64,000 bases of DNA, from NCBI GenBank assembly GCA_963764465.1, contig CAVXSO010000007.1, positions 124,001 to 188,000 on the forward strand. Direction: 5' to 3'. Each line of letters opens with the position of its first letter. Position 1 is the first letter of the stretch. The position numbers were made by a program, and so were the translations under genes. Under the pieces are notes generated by a model. It searched no databases. It had not been told where the DNA came from and worked only from the letters and a program-made list of their open reading frames with translations. This DNA is from JAJXXT01 sp963764465 (GTDB lineage: Bacteria; Pseudomonadota; Alphaproteobacteria; Acetobacterales; Acetobacteraceae). Positions 1 to 8,663 of this stretch are shown piece by piece.

Positions 1-455
1 TCGGCGCCACCGGGTTCTTCGGGATGAACGGGTTTTCCGTCGGCACCATCGCGATCGGGCTGGTGACGGGGGCATACCAGACGGAGGTCCTGCGCGGCGG
101 CTACCTCGCGATCCCCAAGGGCGAGATCGAGGCGGCGCGCGCCGTCGGCATGGGCCGGCTGCTGATGTTGCGGCGGATCATCGCGCCGCGCGCGCTGCGG
201 TTCGCGCTGCCGGGGATGGGCAATGTCTGGCAGCAGACGCTGAAGGAATCCGCCCTGGTGTCCGTGACCGGGCTCGCGGAGCTGATGCGGCAGGTGAATG
301 TCGCGAGCGGTTCCACGCAGCTGCCGTTCGACTTCACCATCGCGGGCTTCGTGCTCTACCTCGTGCTCACCTCGATCTCGGGGGGCGTGTTCGCCGGCGT
401 CGAACGGCAGGTGGCGCACGGCGAACGCGCGGCGGCAAAGAGCAGCGCCGCATGA
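1..455 (+). CDS. Polar amino acid-type ABC transporter permease (5' end missing)
   Basis: C-terminal part (about 150 residues) of a HisQ/GlnP-type inner-membrane permease. The reading frame is open from base 3, so the start lies outside the window. The EAA loop that contacts the ATPase is clear (EAARAVGMGRLLMLRRIIAP), followed by a hydrophobic C-terminal helix and a short basic/alanine tail. Its stop overlaps the start of the next permease by 4 bases (ATGA), so the two are translationally coupled. With the following permease and ATPase it forms an importer of the polar amino acid family; the binding protein is not in the window and may lie upstream. The substrate cannot be read from sequence. 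The position beside an aromatic catabolic cluster makes an aromatic acid or amino acid conjugate possible (inference). Confidence 0.88.
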   Translation, partial: GATGFFGMNGFSVGTIAIGLVTGAYQTEVLRGGYLAIPKGEIEAARAVGMGRLLMLRRIIAPRALRFALPGMGNVWQQTLKESALVSVTGLAELMRQVNVASGSTQLPFDFTIAGFVLYLVLTSISGGVFAGVERQVAHGERAAAKSSAA

Positions 456-1141
456 GCGAGGAGATTGCGTTTCTCGCCGACGTGTTCCGCCAGCTGCTGG
501 GCGGGCTGCCGCTGACGCTGGAGCTGACGGTGGTTTCCGTCACCTGCGGGGCGATGTTGGCGCTGGTGTTCGCGTTGCTGCGGGCGGGCTCGCGTATCGG
601 CGCCGTGTTCGTTTCGTTCTACGTGTTCGTATTCCGCGGCTCGCCGCTGCTGTTGCAGATCTTCTTCATCTATTACGGGTTGGGGCAGTTCGCCTTCGTG
701 CGTGACAGTTTCGCCTGGCCGGCACTGCGCGACCCGGCCTTTTGCGCGATCCTGGCGCTGGCGCTAAACACGGCCGCCTATACCAGCGAGATCCTGCGCG
801 GGGGCCTTGCAAGCGTACCGAAGGGCGCGATCGAGGCGGGGCGGGCCGTGGGGATGTCGCGCGTGATGCTGCTGCGGCGCGTCGTGCTGCCGCTGGCGAT
901 CCGCCAGGCGCTGCCGGCCTACAGCAACGAGCTGATCGCGATGGTGAAGTCCACCTCGCTCGCCTCCATCGTGACGCTAATGGAAATCAGCGGCGTGGCC
1001 TACGCACTCGTTTCGTCCACGTACCGGGCGGTGGAAGTGCTGTCCTGCGCGGGGGCGATCTACCTGGTGCTGATCGTGCTGTTGACCCGGGGCGTGGGGT
1101 TGGTGGAGATGTGGTTGTCGCCAGCGGGGAGTCGGGCGTGA
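452..1141 (+). CDS. Polar amino acid-type ABC transporter permease
   Basis: Complete 229-residue HisM/GlnP-type permease. The N-terminal half has hydrophobic helices, including LPLTLELTVVSVTCGAM and a VFRGSPLLLQIFF stretch that is a hallmark of the family. The EAA loop IEAGRAVGMSRVMLLRRVVLP is in the C-terminal half. The length is normal for this family. The start overlaps the preceding permease by 4 bases, and the stop overlaps the GTG start of the ATPase by 4 bases (GTGA), so all three genes are one operon. The two permeases would form the membrane heterodimer of the importer. Confidence 0.92.
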   Translation: MSEEIAFLADVFRQLLGGLPLTLELTVVSVTCGAMLALVFALLRAGSRIGAVFVSFYVFVFRGSPLLLQIFFIYYGLGQFAFVRDSFAWPALRDPAFCAILALALNTAAYTSEILRGGLASVPKGAIEAGRAVGMSRVMLLRRVVLPLAIRQALPAYSNELIAMVKSTSLASIVTLMEISGVAYALVSSTYRAVEVLSCAGAIYLVLIVLLTRGVGLVEMWLSPAGSRA

Positions 1142-1911
1142 AGCCGGTGGTCATCGAGGCAATGGGTGTCGAGAAGAGTTTCGGCGCCAACAAGGTGCTG
1201 CGCGGTGTCTCGCTCGCAGCACTCGAGGGCGAGGTGGTCTCTATCGTCGGCGCCAGCGGCTCAGGCAAGAGCACCCTGTTGCGCTGCTTTCCTCTGCTCG
1301 AAATTCCCGATGCCGGCGATGTCGCGATCGCGGGCGAGGTGCTGGCACTCACAGAGCGCGGCGGCCGGCGCGTGCCGCGTGACATGGGCCAGGTGCAGCG
1401 GGTGCGCGCCGAGCTCGGCTTCGTCTTCCAGAGCTTCAATCTCTGGCCGCACCGGACGGTGCTGGGCAACGTGATCGAGGCGCCGGTGCATGTGCAAAAG
1501 CGGCCCAGGGCGGAATGCACCGCCGAGGCCGAGGCGCTGCTGGAAAAGGTCGGCCTTGCCGACAAGCGCGACGCCTGGCCAGCGCAGCTTTCTGGCGGGC
1601 AACAGCAGCGCGCGGCGATCGCCCGCGCCCTTGCCATGCGGCCGAAGGCACTGCTGTTCGACGAGCCGACCTCGGCGCTGGACCCGGAACTCGTCGGCGA
1701 GGTGCTGCGGGTGATCCGCGGGCTCGCGGAGGAAGGACGGACGATGCTGATCGTGACACACGAAATGGCATTCGCGGCGGAGGTCTCGAGCCGGGCGTTG
1801 TTCCTCGATGCCGGGATCGTTGGCGAGGAAGGGCCGCCGGGGCAGATTTTTCAGAACCCGCAGACAGAACGGTGCCGGGCGTTCGTGAGCCGGCACCTGG
1901 CGCGCGGGTAA
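1138..1911 (+). CDS. Polar amino acid-type ABC transporter ATP-binding protein
   Basis: A 257-residue cytoplasmic ATPase of the HisP/GlnQ type that powers the two preceding permeases. Walker A is GASGSGKST, the signature is LSGGQQQR and Walker B is ALLFDEPTSALD. The H-loop is VTHE. I take the GTG at 1138 as the start because it overlaps the previous stop as GTGA and adds the first beta strand (VVIEAMGVEKSFG); an in-frame ATG at 1162 is the alternative. The open frame extends further upstream, but that part is a shadow of the permease gene. The longer insert between Walker A and the Q-loop is typical of histidine/lysine-type ATPases. It is the last gene of the operon; 249 bases of mostly non-coding DNA follow. 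Confidence 0.92.
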   Translation: MKPVVIEAMGVEKSFGANKVLRGVSLAALEGEVVSIVGASGSGKSTLLRCFPLLEIPDAGDVAIAGEVLALTERGGRRVPRDMGQVQRVRAELGFVFQSFNLWPHRTVLGNVIEAPVHVQKRPRAECTAEAEALLEKVGLADKRDAWPAQLSGGQQQRAAIARALAMRPKALLFDEPTSALDPELVGEVLRVIRGLAEEGRTMLIVTHEMAFAAEVSSRALFLDAGIVGEEGPPGQIFQNPQTERCRAFVSRHLARG

Positions 1912-2052
1912 GCGAGGCTCGCCGCGCCGGCGGACGCAGGAGGTTCTGCGGTCTCCTGATACCAGCCCGCGCAACCGGGTGGGCCAGCACCGCCCCCGCC
2001 CGTCGCTGACCGCTGCCGAGGCGCGCCCTGTAAATCGGACCGAGGCGGTCGA

Positions 2053-2074
2053 GATATTTTATAGTTGAAATATC
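2053..2074 (+). promoter_or_regulatory. Putative MarR-type operator, copy 1
   Basis: A 22-base AT-rich box in otherwise very GC-rich DNA, with perfect 7-base inverted arms (GATATTT and AAATATC around 8 bases). It lies 86 bases upstream of the flavin monooxygenase start. Its right half, TTGAAATATC, is identical to the right half of the box at 8535, and it shares 14 of 17 core positions with the box at 21416. The rest of the 1912-2160 gap shows no gene. Assignment to the MarR protein encoded at 20112 is inference. Confidence 0.55.
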
Positions 2075-2160
2075 CGACGCCGGTGCGAGAGTCCGCGCAT
2101 CTTTGTTTGCGACAGCGATCCACGCCGCCAGCGACGATCGCAGTCTGGGAGGAGCCGCGC

Positions 2161-3249
2161 ATGAACCATCCGTCGTGGAACGCCAACCGCTTCAAGATCG
2201 GCGTGTTTTCCGCCAATGCCGACGGGGGGCTGACGCTCACGCGCGTCAAGGAACGCTGGCCCGCGGAATGGGACGGCATCGCGCGCGTGGCACGGATGGC
2301 GGACCGCGCGGGGCTCGACTTCTTCCTGCCGATCGCGCGGTGGAAGGGTTTTGGTGGCGAGATGAACTCGCGGGAGTGGAGCTACGAGACGCTCACGTTC
2401 GCCTCCGGCCTCGCTGCCATCACCGAGCGGATCACGCTGTTCTCCACCGTGCATGTGCCGATGGTGCACCCGGTGTTCGCCGCAAAGGCGCTGGCGACGA
2501 TCGACCATCAATCGCACGGGCGCTCGGGGCTCAACATCGTCTGCGGCTGGAACCCCGAGGAGTTCGGGATGTTCGGCCTGCCGCTGATCGAGGAGCGCTA
2601 CGCGCAGGGGCATGAGTGGTTCGAGATCATCTCGCGCATCCATGCCGGGGAGACCGGGTTCGACTATTCCGGCAAATTCTACCAGTTGAAGAACGTCTCG
2701 GGGAAACCGCTGCCGGTGCAGCGGCCACGGCCGCTCACCGTCAATGCCGCGTTTTCGCCGCCCGGGCGGGATTTCGCGGCCACCGCCGCGGACTGCCTGC
2801 TTACGAGTTTCGTCGATATCCCGAAGGGCCGCGAGCAGATCGCCGATATCAAGGGCCGTGCCACGAAGGCGGGGCGCGAGGTGGGCGTGCTCGCTACCTG
2901 TCACGTGGTGTTGCGGCCGACGCAGGCGGAAGCCGAGGCCTACTACGAACATTACGCGGTCGAGATGGAAGACGCCGTCAGCGTCGACCACTACATGGGC
3001 GCCAAGGAAAAATTTTCCGGCTCGCACGAGGCCGAGGCATACCGGCTCCACCGCAAGCGCTTCGCGGGCGGCGCCGGCACCTACCCAGTGGTGGGCACGG
3101 CGCGGCACATCGCCGAGGAAATGATCAGGCTGGCGGAAGCCGGGTTCGCGGGCACCACGATCAGCTTCGTCAACTACGAGAACGAGCTGCCGGCCTTTCT
3201 CGAAGGCGTGCTGCCTATCCTGAAGGAGGCGGGATGGCGAGCATCGTAG
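2161..3249 (+). CDS. LLM class flavin-dependent monooxygenase (RutA-like)
   Basis: A 362-residue TIM-barrel oxygenase of the bacterial luciferase-like family, using reduced FMN and O2. The family block FGLNIVCGWNPGEF is present here as SGLNIVCGWNPEEFGMFG, and HPVFAAKALATIDH matches RutA and dimethylsulfone monooxygenase-type enzymes. The ATG at 2161 is chosen because GGGAGGAG lies 6 bases before it; the open frame extends 32 codons upstream, but that stretch runs into the operator box. No reductase is adjacent; the flavin reductase at 25294 is a candidate FMNH2 supplier. RutA-type enzymes can open cyclic amides, so action on an oxindole lactam is possible but unproven. The 3' end overlaps the convergent ABC ATPase gene by 35 bases. 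Confidence 0.85.
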   Translation: MNHPSWNANRFKIGVFSANADGGLTLTRVKERWPAEWDGIARVARMADRAGLDFFLPIARWKGFGGEMNSREWSYETLTFASGLAAITERITLFSTVHVPMVHPVFAAKALATIDHQSHGRSGLNIVCGWNPEEFGMFGLPLIEERYAQGHEWFEIISRIHAGETGFDYSGKFYQLKNVSGKPLPVQRPRPLTVNAAFSPPGRDFAATAADCLLTSFVDIPKGREQIADIKGRATKAGREVGVLATCHVVLRPTQAEAEAYYEHYAVEMEDAVSVDHYMGAKEKFSGSHEAEAYRLHRKRFAGGAGTYPVVGTARHIAEEMIRLAEAGFAGTTISFVNYENELPAFLEGVLPILKEAGWRAS

Positions 3250-5050
3250 CCGCCGGCACGCCGATGTCGGGCGGCGCGGCCGCCAGCAGCTCGCGCGTGT
3301 AGTCCGCCTGGGGACTGGCGAAGACGTGCTCCGTCTCGCCCGCCTCCACGATGCGGCCCTGCTGCATGACGATGACGCGGTCGCAAAGGTGCCGCACGAC
3401 GGCGAGGTCGTGCGAGATAAAGACGAGCGCGATGCCGCCGGCGCGCAGCTTCGCGAGCAGGGCGAGAAGCTGCGCCTGGACCGAGACATCGAGGCCCGAG
3501 ACGATCTCGTCCGCCACCAGCAGACGCGGGCGGGCGGCGAGCGCGCGGGCAATGTTGACGCGCTGGCGCTGACCGCCGGAGAGCTGCGACGGCAGGCGCG
3601 AGACCAGTGCCGGATCAAGCCCCATGGCGCGCATCAGCTCCGTGGCGACGGCCTCGCGCTCCGCCACGGGGCGGTGCACCGCCTCCAGCGCCTGAGCCAC
3701 GATGGAGCCGACGCGGCGGCGCGGGTTGAGCGCCGAGCTCGGGTTCTGGAACACCATCTGCAGGTTCGCCAGGCGGATCTCGCGCGCCGTCGCGTCGCCC
3801 CGCGTGACATCGGCGCCGGCGAGGGTGATGCGGCCAGAGCTCGGGTGGTCGAGGCCAACGATGAGGCGCGCGAGGGTGGATTTGCCGCTACCGCTCTCCC
3901 CCACAACGCCGAGGAACTCGCCCTCGCGAAGGGTGAAGGAGGCGCCGTCGAGCGCCATCACGGCGCGGCGGCGGAACATACCGCCAGCGCGGAAGCGCCG
4001 GCCGAGGCCCTCCACGCTCAGCAGCACTTCGCCGGCCGGGACGCGGTGGGGCGGAGGCGGCGCGGAGGGAACGATGCCGAGGGTGCGCTCCGGATACTGG
4101 CAGGCGACGCGGCGGTCGTCGCCGATGAGCGGGATCTCGCGCTCAGCGCAGCCCTGGCTGCGCACCGGGCAGCGCGGCGCGAAGCGGCAACCGGTGGCCC
4201 CCGCGAGTGCCGCGAGGCCGGGCATGTGGTCCGGCAGCACCATGAGGCCGCGCCGCGTGCCCAGCGCGGGGTTCGCGAGTTCCAGCGCGCGCGTGTAGGG
4301 GTGCAGCGGGCGCGATAGGACGGAGGCGGCGCCACCCTCCTCCACCACCGCGCCGGCGTAGAGCACGGCCACGCGGTCGCAGATGCCGGCGGCGAGGCGC
4401 AGATCGTGGGTGATGAACAGCACCGCCGTGCCGGCGCGGCGTTGCAGGGCAGCCATCAGCTCGAGGATTCGTGACTGGACCGAAACGTCGAGCGCGGTCG
4501 TCGGTTCGTCGGCAACGATGAGGCGCGGACGCGAGGCGAAGGCCATGGCGATGAGGACACGCTGGCACATGCCGCCCGAGAGCTGATGCGGGAAGCGGCC
4601 CAGCAGGTGCTCGGGGTCCGGCAGCTGCACCTCGGCCAGGGCATCGATGGCGCGCTCGCGGTGCTCGCGCCGCGGGAAGCCGAGATGGGTGAAATGCTCG
4701 CGCAGCTGCGAAAAGATGGTGCGCACCGGGTTCAGCGCGGAGAGCGGCTCCTGCGGGATGAAGGCGATCTCGCGGCCCAGCATGGTGCGCCGGGTGACCG
4801 GCGTCATGGCGAGGATGTTGCGACGATTGAAGTCCACGCGGCCGGAGGAAACGCTGAAGCCAGGCGGCAGGTGCCCCGCAATGGCGCGGCCGAGCATGGA
4901 CTTTCCGGCGCCGGACTCGCCCACGACGCCGAGCACCTGGCCCCTGTCGAGCGCCATGTTGATGCCGCGCAGCACCGGCGCCAGGCGGGCCTCATCGCCG
5001 GTCCCGACCCGCACCGTCACGGTCAGGTTCTCGATCGCGAGCAGGCTCAT
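3215..5050 (-). CDS. Fused dipeptide/oligopeptide ABC transporter ATP-binding protein (DppD-DppF type)
   Basis: A 611-residue protein with two complete ABC domains. Domain 1 (about 1-260) has Walker A GESGAGKS, signature LSGGMCQR and Walker B LIVADEPTTALD. It is followed by the oligopeptide-type extension with cysteines (CRFAPRCP). Domain 2 (about 335-600) has GESGSGKST, LSGGQRQR and LLVADEIVSGLD. Most relatives are two separate proteins; fused forms are known. The start MSLLAIENL is 13 bases after the DppC-like stop; the longer open frame would overlap that gene. It would energise the permeases encoded upstream. Its 3' end overlaps the convergent flavin monooxygenase by 35 bases. Confidence 0.92.
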   Translation of the reverse strand: MSLLAIENLTVTVRVGTGDEARLAPVLRGINMALDRGQVLGVVGESGAGKSMLGRAIAGHLPPGFSVSSGRVDFNRRNILAMTPVTRRTMLGREIAFIPQEPLSALNPVRTIFSQLREHFTHLGFPRREHRERAIDALAEVQLPDPEHLLGRFPHQLSGGMCQRVLIAMAFASRPRLIVADEPTTALDVSVQSRILELMAALQRRAGTAVLFITHDLRLAAGICDRVAVLYAGAVVEEGGAASVLSRPLHPYTRALELANPALGTRRGLMVLPDHMPGLAALAGATGCRFAPRCPVRSQGCAEREIPLIGDDRRVACQYPERTLGIVPSAPPPPHRVPAGEVLLSVEGLGRRFRAGGMFRRRAVMALDGASFTLREGEFLGVVGESGSGKSTLARLIVGLDHPSSGRITLAGADVTRGDATAREIRLANLQMVFQNPSSALNPRRRVGSIVAQALEAVHRPVAEREAVATELMRAMGLDPALVSRLPSQLSGGQRQRVNIARALAARPRLLVADEIVSGLDVSVQAQLLALLAKLRAGGIALVFISHDLAVVRHLCDRVIVMQQGRIVEAGETEHVFASPQADYTRELLAAAPPDIGVPAATMLAIPPPSG

Positions 5051-5063
5051 GGCGAAAGCTGGC

Positions 5064-5900
5064 TCATGCGCGCGTCGTGTCGAGGTCGAGCGCGCGGCGC
5101 AGCCCGTCGCCCGCGAGGTTGCAGCCGGCGACGGTCGCGAAGATGGCGATGACCGGTGCCAGCAGGTTCCATGGCGCCTCGAACACCGCCTGGCGACCAT
5201 CGGCGATCATCTGGCCCCAGGCGATCTGGTCGGCGCCGACGCCGAGGCCGACGAAGGAAAGGATCGCCTCCACGACGACGGCGATGCCCATTTCGAGGGC
5301 GAACAGGGTGAACAGCAGCGGCAGGACAGCAGGGAAGACTTCCAGCAGCACGGTACGCAGGTGGGTGAAGCCGAGCAGCCGCGCGGCGGCGACGTGGTCA
5401 CGGTGGGCGACGACCAGCACCTCCGCGCGCAGCACGCGGCAGAAGCGTGTCCAGTCCACGAGGATGATGGCGAGGATGACGTTGAACAGGCCGGTGCCGA
5501 GCCCCGTCATCAGGATCAGCGAGAGGATGACGGGGGGAAACGACATCCAGACGTCCACGGTACGACCGATGAGCCAGTCCACCCAGCCGCCGAGATAGCC
5601 GCTGGCCAGCGCCAGCAGGGAGCCGATCAGCGCCGCCCCCGTGGCGGCGGCGAACGCAACGAGCATCGCCGCGCGCGCGCCGTAGATGAGGCGGGAAAGG
5701 ACGTCGCGGCCGAGGCTATCGGTACCCAGCAGGTGCGCCGCACTGCCGCCGCTCTGCCAGGCGGCGGGTGCGAGGGTAGCCAGCAGGTCCTGGTCGCCGG
5801 GGTTGTAGGGGGCGATGAGCGGGGCGAACACCGCCGCGAGCAGCACCGCCAGCACCAGCAACGCGCCGATGAGGAAACGAGGAGTAAGAAGCCTGCTCAC
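5064..5900 (-). CDS. Peptide-type ABC transporter permease (DppC-like)
   Basis: A 278-residue inner-membrane permease. It begins with a hydrophobic helix (FLIGALLVLAVLLAAVFAPLIAPY). It contains the HLLGTDSLGRDVLSRLIYGAR block that defines the DppC/OppC family, and a conserved EAIL-FVGLGV-like segment near the C terminus. I use the GTG at 5900 because it overlaps the preceding DppB-like stop by 4 bases and gives the standard N terminus (VSRLLTPRF). The same frame stays open through the dppB region, but only because that gene is frameshifted. It would pair with the DppB-like permease and the fused ATPase. Confidence 0.9.
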   Translation of the reverse strand: MSRLLTPRFLIGALLVLAVLLAAVFAPLIAPYNPGDQDLLATLAPAAWQSGGSAAHLLGTDSLGRDVLSRLIYGARAAMLVAFAAATGAALIGSLLALASGYLGGWVDWLIGRTVDVWMSFPPVILSLILMTGLGTGLFNVILAIILVDWTRFCRVLRAEVLVVAHRDHVAAARLLGFTHLRTVLLEVFPAVLPLLFTLFALEMGIAVVVEAILSFVGLGVGADQIAWGQMIADGRQAVFEAPWNLLAPVIAIFATVAGCNLAGDGLRRALDLDTTRA

Positions 5901-6902
5901 GCGCGCCGCAGCCTCGGGTCCAGGACCATGTAGAGCGCGTCCACCACCGCGTTGATGCCAAGCACGACGACGCAATAGGTGAGGCCGACCGCCTGGATCA
6001 CCGGCAGATCCGCGTTGCGCACCGCGTCCACCATGAGGTTGCCGATGCCGGGATCGGCGAAGATCACCTCGACCAGCAGCGAGCCGCCGAACAGGAAGCC
6101 GAATTGCACACCGACCAGCGTAAGGCTGGGCAGGGCCGCGTTGCGCAACGCGTGGGCGAGCAGCAGCCGCGCTTCCGAGATGCCGCGCAGCCGGGCCTGG
6201 CGGATGTAGTCCTGTTCCCAGGTCGCCACCAGCGAGGCGCGCAGCACGCGCGCGATGGGCGGGGCGAAGGCGATGCCGAGCGCCGAGGCCGGGAGGACGA
6301 GGTGGAGGCAGGCGCTCCAGAAGATGTCGAGCCGGCCCGCCCGCAGCGCGTCGATCAGCAGGAAGCCGGTGCCGGGCGGCTGCGGCAGGTTCGGCGCCAG
6401 GCGCCCGGTGAAGGGCAGCCAGTTCAGCGCCACGCCGAAGAGGAAAATGAAGAGCAGCCCCCAGAGGAATTCCGGGCAGCGACATGGCGAGCGTGGTGAT
6501 GGTCTCCAGCGCCAGTTCCGAACGCCGGCCGCGCAGCGCGAACAAAAGCAGGCCGCCGCCGACACCGAGGACGAAGGCGATGACCATGGCGCTGCCGGCA
6601 AGCTCGATCGTGGCGGGTAGGGCGTTGCCGACGAGGCCCGCCACGGAGCGGCGCAGATGGATGGACTGGCCGAAGTCGCCATGCAGCACCTGGCCGAGCC
6701 AGATCGCGTATTGCACCGGCAGGGGCCGATCCAGCCCCATCGTGTGGCGCATCGCCTCGATCTCGGCGTTGGTGGCGTTGGGCGGCATGGACATGGCTGC
6801 CGGGTCCACCGGCAGCAGGCGCAGCGCCATGAACATGAGAGCCGAGACGACGAGAAGCGTGGGCAGCGCCACCGCCGCGCGCCAGGCCAGGGTGCGGAGC
6901 AT
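5897..6902 (-). pseudogene. Peptide-type ABC transporter permease (DppB-like), interrupted by a one-base frameshift
   Basis: The N-terminal part (from 6902, MLRTLAWRAAVALPTLLVVS, with the first helix and the NATNAEIEAMRHTMGLDRPL region) is in one frame up to about 6475. The rest, from EFLWGLLFIFLFGVALNWLP to the stop at 5897, is in the next frame. The join lies in ATGTCGCTGCCCGGAATTC (reverse complement of about 6470-6488). Removing one C from CCC restores the family pattern MSLPEFLWGLL. The repaired protein would be about 334 residues, normal for DppB. All other parts look intact and the neighbouring importer genes are complete, so a very recent mutation or a sequencing error in a short C run are both plausible. 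Confidence 0.85.
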
Positions 6903-6959
6903 GCCCGGGACTAGCCGAACGGCGGTGTCTTGTCAGCGCCCATCGTGCGTCAGCCGTGC

Positions 6960-8471
6960 CTACGTCCAGTGAAAGGTCTGGCCGAGCACCCAGCCATTGC
7001 CGTAGCGGGTGAAGGCGAGGTTCTTCTTGCGCACCAGGGTGATGACGCTCTGCAGCAGCGGCATGCAGGCGCCCATGTTCACCGCGTCCTCCTCGATCTG
7101 CTTCCAGCCGGCGATGCGCTTGGCCTCGTCGGTGACGGTGAACTGCGCGATGACGCGCTTGCCCAGCTCCGGGTCCTTCCACGGCGAGAAAGGCAGCTTC
7201 GGGTTCAGCAGGTAGCCGGCGTAGATCTCGGGATCGCCCGTGGCGTTGTCGAAGGAATACAGCGTCGCCTCCGGCAGCTTGTCGCCGCGGTTCAGCTCGA
7301 AATACTTCGAGTATTCGATGACCTGCAGATCCGCCTCGATGCCGACCTTCTTCCACATCGCGGCGATGGCGCGGGCCATGTCGTAGTCCGACGGGAACTG
7401 GCCGTTGGTGGTGTCGAAGCCGATCTTGATGGGCTTCTTGGGGCCATAGCCGGACTTGGCGAGAAGCTGCATCGCCAGCTTCGGGTCGTAGGCGAAGTGG
7501 AAATCCGGCAGGAAGCCGGGCGAGCCGGGCGGCGCCGGCACCGAGAGCGGCACCGCTGCGCCGCCGTAGAACGCCTTGGACAGCGCCTGCTTGTCGATCG
7601 CGTGATGCGCGGCGAGGCGCACGTTCTCGTCAGCGAAGGCGCGGTCGTTGCGCACCTGCAGCAGGACGATGCGGGTGATCGGGTCGAGCTCCGACGTCAG
7701 ACCCGAGACCTTGCCGAGGCGCTGCGCCTCGCGCACCGGCACGTTGATGGTGAGGTCGAGCTGGCCGGACTGGATGGCGGCGACACGCGCCGAGGGGTCC
7801 TTGATGACCTCGATGGTGATGCGGCGCAAGGCGGGCTTCGGGCCCCAGTACGTGTCGTTGCGCTCGAGCACGATGCGGGCGTTGATCTCGTATTCCGCGA
7901 GCTTGTAGGGGCCGGACCCGACCGGCTTCTTCTGGAACTCGGCGGCCCCCACCTTGCTCATGTATTCCTTGGGCACGACGAAGCTGCCGAGGAACGCCAG
8001 CCAGACCGGGGCGGTGGGAAACGGCTGGGAGAAGCGCATCACCGCATGCGTGGGCGACGGCGTCTCGACATCGGTGAGGGTACGGAAGGACTTGCCGATG
8101 TCCAGGTTCTCGCCGTTCTTCACCCGCTCGAAGAAGGAGTAGCGGATATCCTCGCTCGTCATCTTCGTGCCGTCATGGAACGTCACGTCGTCGCGCAGTT
8201 CGAGGTCGAGGCTCTTGCCGTCCGGGGCGAGCTGCCACTTGGAAACGACGTTGGCGATGAGCTTGAGGTCCGGGGACTGCGTCAGCGGCTGGTCGAAGAC
8301 CATCTTGTAGATGCCCTGCGCGTCCGGCGTGAAGCGCAGCGTGGGGTCCCAGCCGGTGACGTCGCTGGGCCAGCCGATGGTGGCACTGTCCTGCGCAGCG
8401 AGGGCGGGCAGCGGCAGGGCGGCGCCCGCGGCGGATGCAAGGAGCAGGCGGCGGCTGAGCGGCAGTTGCAT
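6960..8471 (-). CDS. Peptide-type ABC transporter substrate-binding protein (family 5)
   Basis: A 503-residue periplasmic binding protein of the DppA/OppA family. It has an N-terminal export signal (SRRLLLASAAGAALPLPALA; the double arginine could allow Tat export), followed by the mature domain. Family blocks are visible (WKLAPDGKSLDLELRDDVTFHDG-like, starting with KWQLAPDG; DPSARVAAIQSGQLDL; FAYDPKLAMQLLAKSGY). I choose the ATG at 8471 because GGGGGA lies upstream at good spacing; an in-frame ATG at 8498 adds nine residues without an obvious ribosome site. First gene of the minus-strand importer operon, reading away from the operator at 8535. Substrate unknown; with the adjacent cluster, an auxin conjugate or aromatic acid is conceivable. 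Confidence 0.9.
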   Translation of the reverse strand: MQLPLSRRLLLASAAGAALPLPALAAQDSATIGWPSDVTGWDPTLRFTPDAQGIYKMVFDQPLTQSPDLKLIANVVSKWQLAPDGKSLDLELRDDVTFHDGTKMTSEDIRYSFFERVKNGENLDIGKSFRTLTDVETPSPTHAVMRFSQPFPTAPVWLAFLGSFVVPKEYMSKVGAAEFQKKPVGSGPYKLAEYEINARIVLERNDTYWGPKPALRRITIEVIKDPSARVAAIQSGQLDLTINVPVREAQRLGKVSGLTSELDPITRIVLLQVRNDRAFADENVRLAAHHAIDKQALSKAFYGGAAVPLSVPAPPGSPGFLPDFHFAYDPKLAMQLLAKSGYGPKKPIKIGFDTTNGQFPSDYDMARAIAAMWKKVGIEADLQVIEYSKYFELNRGDKLPEATLYSFDNATGDPEIYAGYLLNPKLPFSPWKDPELGKRVIAQFTVTDEAKRIAGWKQIEEDAVNMGACMPLLQSVITLVRKKNLAFTRYGNGWVLGQTFHWT

Positions 8472-8534
8472 GTTGTTGTCCCCCAGAGGCTGTGACATTG
8501 GCAGCGGCCGGCGGCGGCCGGTAGCGCGCGAGAA

Positions 8535-8556
8535 AATAGTTTAGACTTGAAATATC
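8535..8556 (+). promoter_or_regulatory. Putative MarR-type operator, copy 2
   Basis: An AT-rich 22-base box (core AGTTTAGACTTGAAATATC) in the divergent gap between the peptide-type binding protein (minus strand, start 8471) and the IorA-like gene (plus strand, start 8664). It matches the box at 21416 in 16 of 17 core positions (AATA-TTTAGACTTGAA) and the box at 2053 in its last ten. One site here could control both operons. Confidence 0.6.
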
Positions 8557-8663
8557 GCGACGGGGAAGCCCTAATGCGCTCACGCGGGATGCTGGCTTTG
8601 CGAACGCGTTGACGTGCGGGCGGACGGGACGGACGATCCGCCCGGATCGGGTGGGGGTGGCGG

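Noticed and set aside
6441..6488. Programmed frameshifting in the DppB-like gene
   Set aside because: There is no slippery heptamer, only a CCC run, and no evident downstream structure; mutation or sequencing error is simpler.
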